Below are positions 11,950 to 23,687 of a stretch of DNA of 64,000 bases, in pieces. The notes beneath the pieces are model-generated. The model made no database searches. It was not told the DNA's origin and saw only the letters and a program-made list of their open reading frames with translations. The DNA is taken from assembly GCA_039621445.1 (NCBI GenBank), contig CP154955.1:35036640-35100639 (forward strand), written 5' to 3'. Both the position numbers and the translations under genes were made by a program. Origin of the DNA: Euglena gracilis (taxonomy: Eukaryota > Euglenida > Euglenophyceae > Euglenales). Every line of letters begins with the position of its first letter. Position 1 is the first letter of the stretch.

Positions 11950-14900
11950 CTACGCGTCGCGCTGGCTGGAGCCCTTCCCGGGGCGGCGGGGGCGGCGGCG
12001 GGGGGCAGGCCCCGGGTCAGCGGCGCCGCCCGCCGGCCACACCCGGCCCGCCGGCCGCTCCAGCGGCCCTTTCGAGCTGAGCGACGCTGTGGAGGCCGGG
12101 GGCTGTGCCGGGTCTGCAACAGGGGCGACCCAGGCCAGGATGGGGGGGGGGCATTCTGGCGCCATGTTGGAGGAGAATGCCAGCACAGGAATGGAATCCT
12201 TGGGGTGGGGGAGACCGGCCACACGGCAAAAAAAAAAATGTGTTGGCAAAAGGCAGTGCATTTTTCCCGGCCGCCGGAGATCAGTTCCTGCCATTGTGGA
12301 ACTAAATTGCCAGCCGTCACGGTTGGATTGATGACAAGAAGTTTTGTGAATTCTGGTTCTTTTGAGAAAAACAGTGGAACAGTACGAGTGTGATCATCTT
12401 TGGGGTAAAATCTTGAGCAAATGGAGAGGAAAGATGGCAACTGAATGCAATCCCATAATTGCAAATTTGGCAACCTCCTCTAAAAAATCTTGGCCTTCAG
12501 TTTTGCTCAGCTGTGAAGGACAGGTGTGGGGTGGGAAAGAACCATAGGAAAAATTATGCTGATGGGTAGCCCATCGTGTGAGAAATCTGGATCATACGGA
12601 TGCATCAAATGAACGGTGAGACATGAAGGGGCCAAGTTCATCCCTTTGAGGTGAGTGTCGCACTCAGCAGGCTGCTTTTTCGAAATCAAATTTCTGAGGC
12701 ACTAGACAACCTCTGATGGCCTTCCAAACCGGAATTGTTTGTCGCCCACCCACCCACCCACCCACCCATCCACCCACCCACACACACACACATACACACA
12801 TACACACACGCCACACCACAATGCAACACAACAAACACAACCCAATCCAACTCAACTCAACCCTTGTGAGCGCCAGCAAGGACGCCACGCACCCGGCGGC
12901 GTCACCTCCATCCCCAGCCGGGCGCTCTGGTCCAGGGTGGGGAACGGTGAGAGGCGGGCGTGGGCCCCGCTGGCGAACGACCGAAGGAGGGGGAGGTCGC
13001 CCACGGGCCCCTTTCCTCTGCAACCAACGCCGGAGAATGGCCGCCAGCCACTGAGCCAGCTGGATCGCCATAACGTCTGCCTTCTGACCATCAAGCCATG
13101 GCCACCCCCCTCCCCACAATGCTGAACCGCCCCACTTATAACCCCCCCCCCCGGGAAGAAAAATGAAAGCCGCCGCGGACGTATTTTTCGGCCACAAACC
13201 ACCCAAAAACTGATTTTTGGCAATTTTTGAGACGGACCGTTATCAAAGATGCCATTTTTGACCATATTGCAGATAATTGCCAATTTCGGCAGGTTTCGGG
13301 GTCATTTTGGGGGGTCAGATTTTCACCAACAATTCCTTGACTTAGAGGATGCCCACCCCGCAGTGCCAGCACCACGTGGCACTGCGTGTGGCGCTGTGTG
13401 GCACTACGTGGGCACTGCGTGACACCGCGTGGCACTGCGTGCACGTGCGTGGCACTGCGGGCCGTTAAACCACTTGTTTTTGCATCGCTTATCCATGGGG
13501 GGTTAGTGCCACAAGAGGGGGGGGGGACCACACAGCACCCTGGGCCAGAAGCAGAGTCAGCGCCATCGATAAACAGACAAGAAACCTTAGTGGAACTAGG
13601 GGGGGAGGCACGCTCCACTTTCAAAAAATTAGTCACTCACTGTTCAAAAACTAATTGGCTTCCAAATGCTTGTGCAAAAGCCACTTAAGCCTGCCTTTTT
13701 CGTCACAGAGGGAAGTCCCTCTTAAAAACACCATCAATTTCGCCATACTATTTCACCTTCACATGTCACAAGGCGGGAAAGTCATTTTCTCCAGAAAACA
13801 GAAACCAGTCATCGCCTCTAAATGCCCCCAACTCTGGGGAAAAAAAGCGACCCGGGCAAACACGCGTTGCTTCCACAGCGTCCTGAGGGGGGGGCAGGGA
13901 GCCCTGTGGAGGGCCACCACAGCAGTGTGGGGAAGGACTCACGGCCCCCCTCCCATCGCGGGCCGGTTGGCGGTGGCGCTGGGGCACTGCCTCGGAAGGC
14001 GGGCAGGGTGGGCGGCGGGGGGGACGGGCAGACCGCAGCGCGGCGATGTACTCGTGGAAGACCACCTTGACGCGCAGCGGCTGACTCTGGAGGGGAGCGA
14101 GCCAGGCCGGGGCGGTCCGGGGTGAACGCTGCGTCATAAACGTTCGACCGTTGTTCCTCTGGAACGGGGAGGGGGCCGCAACCCCTGTGTGCACTGTGGC
14201 TGTTTTTTTGGTGCCTTTTATCCCTTCCTCTGGCCTGGCGCTGTTGTTCGCCTCTGGCTCATTTTGTCTGTGTATGTGGAGGTGGCCGGAGCCTGGCGGG
14301 GGGCCGCCACCCCCCGGGCAGCGTCTGGCGGGAGCCAGAGGAAAGCGCCACTCAAGGGTCCGCAACTTCCTTTCGTCCACATTTAGGGCCGTTGACGGCA
14401 ACCAATACATGAACACGATGTATTCGTTTTGTATTGTATCGTTATTTCTTTCAAAAAATACACAAAAAAAAACATCAACAACAGGTCAGGTGTTCTCTCA
14501 AATATCCGCAAATGCATATTTTTATAGTGCTGACAGGAGCAAGAGCCAACTTCCAATTTTCCAAAACTAGTCACTGCCCCCCCCCACAAAAACCAGCCAA
14601 CTGCTACCGCGGGGAAAAGTAGCCATGCATCTACTAGGAAAGCACAAAAGCATTCATTACCTGTGCTTTGAGCCCCAGGCCAATCTGTCAATCTGCCAAT
14701 CTTTGCCGACCAACGAAAATCTAGGAGCAGGGTCGATTCAAAACCAGTCAGTTGCTACCCACTGGGCGGCTGCAGGGGGGGGGGGAGCAACATGGACCCT
14801 CAAAAAATGCGACGCAAAAAAAACACAAAAAACGCAAAAGAAAACAGAAAAAAAACACAAATTGCACATAAATTATAAAATCCTTTAGGAGCTCCCCCGG

Positions 14901-17900
14901 GATGTACACTTCCTGCTGGAGAGGCATTTTGCATGAACAGAAGCATTTTGTTGACCAAAAAAATTGCCAAAATTCCAAAAAATTGATTAAAAATTGGTCT
15001 CTGGGGAAAGTGTTCCCCCCTGCACTGGGTGATCGCATGAAAAGCCATCCGTGGTGGACAAGACGGTTGTGGGAAACAACAATAACCGCAAGGAAGCGCC
15101 ACATACGTGGAAGGCAAAGCAGTATAGTGGCTGCCGCAAAGACAAATCATTCGACTGATCAAATGCCAGTGACACCTGGGAGCATATGGAAGCTCTTAAC
15201 TAATAGAAAAATGAACAATTCTTCGTCCTGCAATGCTGCACTTGTGGGAAATCTGTTCGAAGAACCCCCTCAAGGATGACCTTCACACATTCCTAAAGGT
15301 TACACACATTAAAAAAAAATTGGCTTCTGAAAATTAACACTCATCCACTTCAAGCTGACAAAGGCTCAGCACCGACAAAAAAAAATCAAGATTTGTACAA
15401 TTATCCACACAGTTCCTGCCCTCCCATCAGCACCACCAATAATAATAATTGGAATTTTCTCCCTCTGTAACCTGTTGCACATTGCCCCCCACCCAGGGTT
15501 TTTTTTAAGGACTGGGGGGTCCAAAACCACCCACCCACCCACCCCCTGGGAGGGGGGCTCAGGGGAACCCACTTTTGGGAGGTCAATTTGGGAGTCCAAA
15601 GATGTTTTTCGGTGCTTCGTGCCGAAAATAGAGAAAAAACCCGCCTCCGACAGGGTACCCACTCCTCCCGATCCTCTCCCCCCCCCCCGGGTTGCTTGGC
15701 TGGGGCTCGGCTGAGACCCCCCCGGGTCACGAAACTTTAAATCTCTGCCCCTATCACAAGCTCACCAACCAAAGGACGACCTACTGAACAGCCCCCTAAA
15801 TAATGAGGGGCGTTTTATGGCTGCAAAACTCTGTAAAAAATATGCAAATGCAAAATGCTTTTTCAAAAAAACCTTCTTTAAGGATCATCAATGAATTGCA
15901 TTTTGTCAAAGTTGCATCAGAGGGTATTTGGGGGTTCATTTGGGGGGGGGGGGGGGGGTAGTTGGGGGGTCATTTGGAATGTCAGTACTCTTTCCACGTT
16001 TGATCCCCTCTTTGTCCGACCAAGCAAACACCGACCAGCAATTTAGTAGAACGGGGAAAGTGGGCAGTGCCCTAACAAATGCGCACCCTTTGGGGTCCGA
16101 AACTACGTCCTTAAATGTGCGCACCCGTGCACTTATTGGGGGGGGGGGTTGTGGAAGATGGGATGCACACCTCTGCCTCTGTCGGACGAAACGACCCCAG
16201 ACAGTATGAGCGTGATTGGGCGTGGTGCGCCAACTTCCCTGAACCTGCGAAGGACAGCCCAACTCCCCATGAGAACCACCAAATCAGACACGTGAGGGAT
16301 CACAAGAACAAAAATGTAAACCGCTTGGAACGATGTACAACGTCAGGGAAAGAGGCTGCCGCGTCGAAGGCCATGAAGAGGGGCAAAGCCCAACACAACG
16401 CGTCCAATTGCGCCCAGACTTTCAACGCATTTCCCAGATACTCAATCAAAGCGCTGGAATGGAACCACAAAAATAATTTTTTGGCCCCCAGATTCGCTTT
16501 TTGTGTGATACAACTGGACACCTTGTCATCACGAGAGGCGGGGCGGACGCATGACACACGTCCAACAAAGCGGGAATCGACCGAGAGAGACAAACGGTCT
16601 CAGCCTAACAAATGGTCCTGCTGCCCTCCCCGGCCTTTCCGACCACGCAGGCATGCCCCGCGGACCTGCCCCCGGGGGACTGGGCGTCGTCGGCTTGGGG
16701 ACTGCAGCGCTGGCGCGGGCAGGGGCCGACGTCCGGCCCCCAGCGGCGCCACGCACCGCGGCCGGCAGCAGCAGCAACCCGGCCCCAGAGGCCCCGCAGC
16801 CGCGCGGTGGGGGCCAGCGGTGCCGGGTCCGAGCGCCGCAGCGACATGAACTCGAAGAACACCCCGTCTGTGGGTCGGCGGCGGCAGTTGCGGCGGAGGG
16901 TGGGGGCGATGGGTCAATGGGACGAGGTGCAGGTGTAACCCGGTGCCTTGGCGTGCCGCGGGGGTGCAGGACGGACCAGGAATGGGGTGCTTCTGGAAGG
17001 TCTGCAACACAAAGGCTGCCAGGAGGAAGGTCGGCAGGACGTTCAAGGTGATGACCGTCAGGTTCAGCGCCTCTGTGGGCACAGGGGGGGGGGGCACACC
17101 CAACTTGCAAGAGCAGTGTGGCAGCGGGAGTTGAATCTTCGTCGGTCAGCCTCCCTCCCCGCACTCCCGCTGTTTTATTTTGGCGGGGTCTCAAGGCATC
17201 CAGCGGGCTTTTGTGTTTGGTCGGAGGAATCAAACCTCCGAAGGAATTTCTCTTTCATATTGCTTTGTTTGCATCTTCAGACAAAATCCAAAGTGGGGGA
17301 CAGACAACGTCGAATTCGTTGCCACAGAAAAAAAAGCCCAACGACAGCAAAGTCCTAATTCACTGTCCTGTGGCAGTGTTTTCATGGTATTTCATCTCAC
17401 AGTCCTTTTCAGTAAGAATAACGGTCTTCCATTTCACTGCCAAATCCAGGCCCTCGGGGCGGGGGTTTTCATATTTGGGGCTGCGGGGCAGACGAACTGC
17501 ATGGGGAAAAGGGTTCCAGGGGTTGGGAGAGGCATGCCTTGAACGCCGAGGAGGAGGAGCTTCATGGCGGTGAAGAAGAGGTAGTACACCGCCACGGTGG
17601 GGAAGATGAAGATGAGCAGCGTGAACCACACCGTCCCTGAGTGGAAGGGGCCCGCGGAATGGGGCCCGCCACCTCATCCTCTGCCAAGCCGTTGGTGAAC
17701 GAACTGGGGACCTCATGGTCGGTGGGCCAAGCCACAGCTATGTTCTCAATGGCAGCGCCTTTATTGACTGGCTTTGGAGTGGCAGGGTGTTGATTGTTTC
17801 AGGTTTCCCACATCGGCGACATGGCAGTCTCACCACACAACAGGGAACTCCCAGGGCGGCCGGGGGATACCCAGCAAGAGCTGCTCGAGCCCGAACTCGG

Positions 17901-20900
17901 CGGAGTCCACCCGCTTCCGCAGCGGGTTGAACTTCTTCCCTGCCAGTCACCAATGAACCACCATCCCGGTGAGGTGCAGTGCGGTGTGTTGCAATCATTT
18001 GTGGAAGTGGGGGGTGAGAATCACACCCACACCCACACCCACACCCACACCCGTGCAATACAGCCACAGCCACAGCCACAGCCACAGCCACAGCCACAGC
18101 CACACCCACACCCACACCCACACCCACACCCATTTAACACAACCTACACCTGCACAACACACTCACCCACACCTACACCTACACCCATACAACACACCCA
18201 CCCACACCTCGGAACAGCATCCCCAGGCTGTCGAGAATGCAGACCTGCACCATGCAGACCTGCGGGACAGGTGCCAGAGGTAGCCCCACACCCCTGGAGG
18301 GTCAGAGGGCTCGCACCATTCCCAGCCCTCGGGGATCCCTTTCAAAAGCAGCGCGAGGTTCAGTCCTACTTTTTATTTCAAAAAAAGACAGGTTTTGGAC
18401 ACTTGGAGTCCGGAATCGTGGGGCGGAAACGAAGACCAAGCACCTACGGCCAAGCCCAAAAATTTGCCCGTTTTAGGCCATTTGAGGCCATTTTTGGCCA
18501 TTTTATCTGTAGGTGCTTGACGACGACACACTGGCACGGGCACAGTCCCCCGAGGCACACCTTGGCAAAGCACCAGTAGAGGAAGTGGAGGTGAATGGAG
18601 CCGACCACCACCAGGTCGGCAATGACCGAAATGAGGGTCTGACGGAAGGGATGGAGGCCCCGAAGGGGACGACGGTGGGGGCCGTGTGTTTTCGCCACAA
18701 ATTAGACAAATGATCTCACTACTTCTCTGGAAAGAAGACTTCCAAACATACTGCTTTTTACAAACCAGGGGGGGAAGCACATAACAGCAGGGGGGGGGAA
18801 TATGCAACTTGGCCCTTCAAATTATGCAAGTCAAAAAAATGCAAAAAAAAATGCAAAAAAATGCAACTTGCATACAACCCGTGAGGAAAGTCTGGAATAT
18901 AACAGAGTTTTGCTGCCTAAAATCCGTAAAACATGTGACAATGCCGGTGTACCTGTCAATGATTCACAAAGAAGACCTCCTGGAAGACAACGGCAAGCAC
19001 TGAAGCTTTGAAAATCAACATGAATGGCACCTGCACGTTCAGTCTAAGCAAATCGCCCCTCCAGGTCACCATTGAACATTGAACATGTGAAAGTATCAAA
19101 GACCCCAGACAACTGCAGAGGGACCAGAGACAAAACATGACATGGCGACCAACTACAAAAAATTCTCCAGGGCAAATATTTTATCAAAAAATGCAAAAAA
19201 ATGCAAATTTCGGAAAAACCTGATTATGCAAAAAATGCACATTATGCAAATTGCATATCCCCCCCCCCCGCTGCATAACAGGCACAATTCCGGGGGGGGG
19301 GGGATTTGAGTCGTCCAAGTAAGCTTCTGTTGAAAATAGTCCTTTTGGGCCACGACCCCTCAGGCGGCGGTGGGGGAGGTGCCCATTGAAATCTGACCCC
19401 ATTCAAGGGGAAGGGTCAAAAATATCCCCCCTGGCTGCCCACAGCATGAATCTCGGGTCTGCACTTTTGAAACGGGAGCATGGTTCCGAAAAAATACACA
19501 TATTAAAGAAATATATATATATATATATGGCAGCAAGAAACGGGAGCATGGTTCCGAAAAAATACACATATTAAAGAAATATATATATATATATGGCAGC
19601 AAGACTTCACTTGGCCCCCCTGGGGGCCAAACAAAATCTCCTTGGGGTCAAAAAATTTCTGTGTTATTGATGGTGTAGGGTTAGGGTGCATGGAGTGGAG
19701 TTAGGCATTCGGCCTAACTTTAGACCTTACTTGTACACCTAACACTAATGTATAAGTTATGAGTTAGGCCTAAAGTTAGACCGAACTCGCAACCCTAACC
19801 CTATTCCATCAATAACGCAAAAAAAATTTGACCCCCCTGGAGATTTGACTTGGCCCCCCACAGGGCCAAACAAAACCTTGCTGCCATATATGTACACACA
19901 CATATATTATTTTACATATATAAAATGTGTACATGCATTTGGGGGAAAGGGGCCATTGAGTCATGTTAATTCTGTTATTTCCAAAGACTATTTTCAATTG
20001 CTTCCTTGATGAAAAACAGCTGCATCTATGTTGATTTGACACCGCCGCTTCTTTTTCATCCAATTTCTTCTCTCAGTTTTTTTCTGTTATTTTATCAATT
20101 ATGTGCGCCCCTTGTCCTCATCTTTTCCTTGCCTGTCAACCTTTCTTGCAGCCCAACTGTTCCGCAGCACTTCAAAGCCTCACAATGCCTCAAAGTGAAG
20201 CCACCACATGAAACAGAGGGACATGAGTGAAATTGTAGGAAACAGGGAAGAGGTCAGCTCACCGTGAGGCCCAGCAGTCCACTGAGCCCAACAACGCGGA
20301 TGATAGACGGCCACCACGGATGCACATGCAGCATCAGCCCTGCAATAAAGTTGAGCTTGAAATGCACCGCGGCTGTGTGTGATGGCATTAACATGTAACT
20401 CTGCTGTGGGCACCACAGATAAATGTGCGGCAGCTCCCAACTACATGGCCCCCGGGGGACCAGTTGGATCGGGGGGGGGGGGTTGTATGGTGGGACCCAG
20501 TTACGACTTTTCGGGGAAAGTCGGGGTTATTGATGGGATAGGGTTAGGGTTATGCCCAGCTTCCCTTTGGGCCCCCCTTTTTCGAAAGTTGGGGAGAAGT
20601 TCGGCCGCATTGCGGATGAATCTTGGGGGAAATGAGGTCAAATTCGGGCATTTCTGGGGCCAATGGGCGATTCAAAGTCTCCCAAAACGAAACCTAACTT
20701 CTGGCCTCACTTGGCCCCTAAAAAGGGCCAATTTTCGACGCGACGGTCCTCACCCTGACCCTATCCCTAAAATTAAGGGCCACCCTCCCCAATCTGGCGC
20801 CGGCTGTCCGGAAATCGCGCGGTTCCCCAGAGCCGCGGGACCGAAAAGTCAAAAATTCGGACCCCGGCCCCACCGTACGACCCCCCCCCCTGATCCAACT

Positions 20901-21138
20901 ATATGCCCCCCCCTGGGGGGGATATAGTTGGGAGAGGCCAAATGTGCATCGGTGGTTGGACCTCTCCAGGCCACCATCAAGGCGAGGGAGGAGTAGCCCA
21001 GAATAGGGTTGAGTTGGTCATTGGCCTTGAACCCAGCCGGCCAGCCAAGGAACCAGTCCAAATAGGCCTCGGGCATGTCCTGCGTCCCTTTGGCATCTCA
21101 GCAGCGGACCAGGTCACACACACACGCACACGCACACA

Positions 21139-21182
<44 letters not shown>

Positions 21183-23687
21183 GCACAGAGAGAGAAAGAG
21201 AGAGAGAGAGACGCGAGCACACCCAGCCACCCCCACACAACACAGAGGGAGCAGGCATTTTTTAAGGCACTTTAAAATGCCTTGGAATGCGCCATAAAAA
21301 TATTGGCCTTAAACGCCTTAAAACACCTTAAAAAATTGGACTGCAGAATTCTCTCTGACCGCAAAAATGCAAAAAAGAAAAATATAAAATCTTGGCAAAA
21401 ACAGGCCAACTCCAAGTAAAAAATTTTTTCTGGCATCGCTGAACAGTGTCTTTCCAGCAGAAACTCAAAAAAAATGTGTTTTCCGACTTTTCAATCTTGG
21501 ACTAAACCCCCCCCCAAATACAACCCCCCCCCAAATACAAAACCCCCCCCAAATATAAACCCCCCCTGAGGACCTGAAATCCCGCCCGAATATAAAACCC
21601 CCCATCCGGCGCGAAGCGCCGGAAGGAAAAAAAATCAACAAAATCTCTCCTGAAATTGTGTATTTTGGCAGATTTGGGAGCAATTTTTACCAAAAACGTG
21701 TGAAAATCGCTCCTTTGCCCGAAAAGTAAAAATCACAAATACGCCCACAAATACCCTTGGGGGTATTTGTGGAAAATCGCTCCTTTGCCCGAAAAGTAAA
21801 AATCACAAATACGCCCACAAATACCCTTGGGGGTCCCCAAGGGTATTTGTGGACGTATTTGTGATTTTGGACCGAAAAAGTTATTATTGGATCCCGCCAA
21901 GAAGTTGATTTTTCCGACCGAATATAAACCCCCCCAAATATAAAACCCCCCGTAGGGTCTTGAAAATTCCGCCCAAATATAAAACCGGGGGGTTTTGTAT
22001 TTGGGGGGGGGGTTACTGTAAAATAAAAAAAAACGTAAGTTCGATGACTAACCCCCCCCTAATAGTGCTGCGGGGCCAATAGAGCTGCGGGTCCAAATAG
22101 TGCGGCACCCCCCGCCGCCGGAGGCGGCCGTCCAATAGTGTGGCACCCCCCCCCCAAAACATAGCAATGTGAAATGCGTAGAAGCCGGTGCAACCAACTG
22201 CAGGCAGCTTTTGTAACCCGCAGAGAGGGGAAAGGGGGCAAATTCCCACCCGAACAACTCACGGAAGTCGTCCGAAGTTGAAACACACGACCTCACTAGC
22301 CTCAGAGTAGGACATTGAGCAGGCAAACAGGGTGTCTGTGGTGATAGGCCGGGACTAAGAGGCACCCAGTCCAATAGTGTGGCGGGTCCAAATAGTGCTG
22401 CACCCCCCGCAGCCAGAGGTGGCCGTCCAATAGTGCGGCAGTGCAATACTATTTGGGGGGGGTTTAGGTAGCCCCTGGACCGGGGGGGGGGGGGGGGACG
22501 CAAAATGGACCTCAAAAAACGACGAAAAAAATACAAATAATGCATATGAACACAAAAAAAACAAAAAAAACACAATTGCACATAAACTCCTTAAGGTCCC
22601 CTCGGGATATTCACTATTCTACTGGAGAGGACTTAGAAAAATTTCCAGCTCCGCCGAGGAAAATATTCCATGCATAAAAATATGCATTTTGTTGACCAAA
22701 AAAATGCAACAAATGACAAAAAAAATTTTTGCCCCGGGGGATAATTGGGGTCAAAATAAGGAATTTTCACAGTCAAAAAATTTTCCAACAAATATCCAAA
22801 AATCGCAAGGGGAAGGGGAAAAAACGCAAAAAAAACGCAAGGAAAAAAAACGCAAATGCGTTCCCCCCCTGCTTGGACCGCCCTGGAAAAAGGCGCCTTA
22901 AAAAGCCTTAAAATCCCTTAAAAAGCTTTTTTTAAAAAAAGGCCTTAAAATGCCTTAAAATTATGCAAAAAATTGCCTTAAAAATAAACCTGAGAGGCAG
23001 AAAGGAACGTCCCAAGCAACCAGCTCGTGGCAAAGCCAGCTTGAGTCACATATTGCACTGGTGGTCGCAGGTGCCGGTAGAGGTCCTGGGCGAGACGAAG
23101 GAGTTTTCAGCAGGAGTCACAACCATCCCAATGTTGATGGATACTGACCCATTATGCACCGCCCCGGGGTGGAGGGTCCAGTGGTTCCAACCCACCCACC
23201 CGTCAGGGGGAGGTGGGTGGTGGTTGAGTAGGTGGTAGGTGGGTGGATGGCCGACAGAACTAGCGGGGGGGGGGGGGGGTACTTTCCACATTCAAACCAC
23301 TCTGGTCAATCGCTTTTGAAATCAGTCAGCAGTTTCAACCCTGGGTTTGATCACTCAATCCACACAGTCCAAATGGTGCAACGCCAATTTATCTTTTTTA
23401 AAAAATATGGGACCTTTAGCCCACAGGCGGACTACTGCAGGGTGCATTTTTTTCTGGGCGACCACCCTCCCAAAAAACAGCCAATGTTGCTAAAACCCAG
23501 TTGTCATCCTTGGGGGGGGGGTAGGAAACGCCAACGAGGATATCAGGCGAAACGAGAACGCTGTCGGAGCGGAGGCACACGTGCGCGAAGGTCCAGGCGA
23601 AGAAAGCACAAGCGCATCCGAGGGCGTTGTCCAGCACCTGCCTCGCGAACCAGTCGTAATAGCTGAGGGTGACGTGCTGGGCTGCCC
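11950..23687 (-). CDS. PIGQ: PIG-Q / Gpi1, subunit of the GPI-GlcNAc transferase, twelve exons found
   Basis: Exons in coding order: 23,687-23,581; 21,079-20,962; 20,339-20,263; 18,638-18,561; 18,259-18,208; 17,939-17,871; 17,636-17,538; 17,072-16,977; 16,867 to about 16,779 or 16,731; 14,086-14,034; 13,017-12,906; and 12,102-11,950, ending in TAG. Phases agree at every junction. The family hallmarks appear in order: FLGWPAGFKAN..LNPILG, then ISVIADLVVVGSIHLHFLYW, then LFRGKKFNPLRKRVDS with QLLLGT directly after, then the hydrophobic FTLLIFIFPTVAVYYLFF, then LNVLPTFLL and PDGVFFEF, then PLRVKVVFHEYIAALR. Gpi1/PIG-Q stabilises the ER-membrane complex that adds GlcNAc to phosphatidylinositol. 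The exons are very GC-rich at third positions. The end of exon 9 and the true N-terminus remain open. One intron (after 17,538) appears to use a GC donor. Confidence 0.93.
13139..13345 (-). repeat. Dispersed about 205-bp repeat, inverted copy of 47,063-47,275
   Basis: Blocks with AACTGATTTTTGGCA, CAAAGATGCCATTTTTGACC and GGTCAGATTTTCACCAACA are matched in reverse orientation and the same order at 47,063-47,275. This copy is intronic in PIGQ and borders a G/C tract. Confidence 0.85.
13374..13465 (+). repeat. Tandem GTGGCACTGCGTG repeat
   Basis: About seven imperfect copies of a 10-17 nt unit centred on GTGGCACTGCGTG lie in a PIGQ intron. No function is evident. Confidence 0.85.
14788..14990 (+). 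repeat. Dispersed repeat shared with 22,495-22,720
   Basis: Both copies start with ATGGACC then TCAAAAAA, pass through A-rich CACAAATTGCACATAAA or its variant, then a block like CTCGGGAT-TTCACT, CTGGAGAGG, and end at GCATTTTGTTGACCAAAAAAA. Both are introns of PIGQ, one near its 3' and one near its 5' part, in the same orientation. Confidence 0.8.
18022..18135 (+). repeat. (CACACC)n/(CACAGC)n hexanucleotide array
   Basis: The array contains two blocks of CACACC units flanking a block of CACAGC units. It lies in the PIGQ intron between exons ending 18,208 and starting 17,939, just 80 bases from the donor site. Confidence 0.97.
19470..19603 (+). repeat. 68/66-bp tandem duplication containing an AT microsatellite
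   Basis: Copy one (19,470-19,537) and copy two (19,538-19,603) each start with AAACGGGAGCATGGTTCCG, continue through ACACATATTAAAGAA and an (AT)n run, and end GGCAGCAAG. They differ only in AT length. The end of the second copy is also the outer edge of the fold-back element that follows. Confidence 0.95.
19587..19892. repeat. About 305-bp fold-back element with telomere-like TTAGGG motifs
   Basis: Nearly the whole unit is one imperfect palindrome. The outer edges are ATATGGCAGCAAG and CTTGCTGCCATAT. Inside follow facing copies of TTGGCCCCCC-type tracts, then TTATTGATGG with TAGGGTTAGGGT (19,660-19,686) against ACCCTAACCCTA with CCATCAATAA (about 19,790-19,816), then TTCGGCCTAACTTTAGACC against its inverse. 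No coding capacity is present. It lies in a large PIGQ intron. Confidence 0.9.
20436..20932. repeat. About 497-bp fold-back element, second telomere-motif copy
   Basis: The edges are CCCAACTA and TAGTTGGG. The arms carry AGTTGGATC plus a G tract plus GTATGGTGGG on the left, and the inverse with CCCACCGTACG, a C tract and GATCCAACT on the right. Internal to the left arm is TTATTGATGGGATAGGGTTAGGG, the same word as in the 19.6-kb element. The interior keeps a weaker CCCTGACCCTATCCC partner. It is intronic in PIGQ, between the exons at 20,962 and 20,339. Confidence 0.88.
21115..21211. repeat. (CA)n then (GA)n microsatellite
   Basis: A CA run with a few CG interruptions passes directly into a GA run, 35 bases upstream of the PIGQ exon that starts at 21,079. 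Confidence 0.97.
21505..22015. repeat. Cluster of AAATATAAA-family fold-back modules
   Basis: Two modules are seen (21,505-21,610 and 21,915-22,015), each with C-tract plus AAATATAAA words, a core of the type GAGGACCTGAAATCCCGCCC, and a facing half. A perfect 7-bp GC stem with loop GAA lies at 21,606-21,622. Between them is a 54-base direct duplication, GAAAATCGCTCCTTTGCCCG onwards, at about 21,705 and 21,770. Confidence 0.8.
22052..22462. repeat. Element with CTAATAGTGC / AATAGTGC G-tract modules
   Basis: AATAGTG words adjoining C tracts recur about eight times. The GC hairpin CCGCCGCCGGAGGCGGCCG at about 22,110 has a second version, CCGCAGCCAGAGGTGGCCG, at about 22,408. Both match the hairpin of the 8.6-kb element. 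The outer ends are C tract plus CTAATAGTGCTGC and the inverse with ATAGTATTGCAC. It looks like two nested or tandem copies in a PIGQ intron. Confidence 0.8.

Noticed and set aside
11659-12393. Plus-strand 244-codon frame
   Set aside because: It is the shadow of the last PIGQ exon and GC-rich sequence. The minus frame has the G/C third-position bias and joins in phase.
16551-17051. Plus-strand 166-codon frame
   Set aside because: It is antisense to two PIGQ exons and rich in Gly, Ala and Arg, as expected of a GC shadow.
19660-20560. A true telomere or chromosome end
   Set aside because: Only two or three TTAGGG units occur per site, inside palindromes and within a gene's intron.
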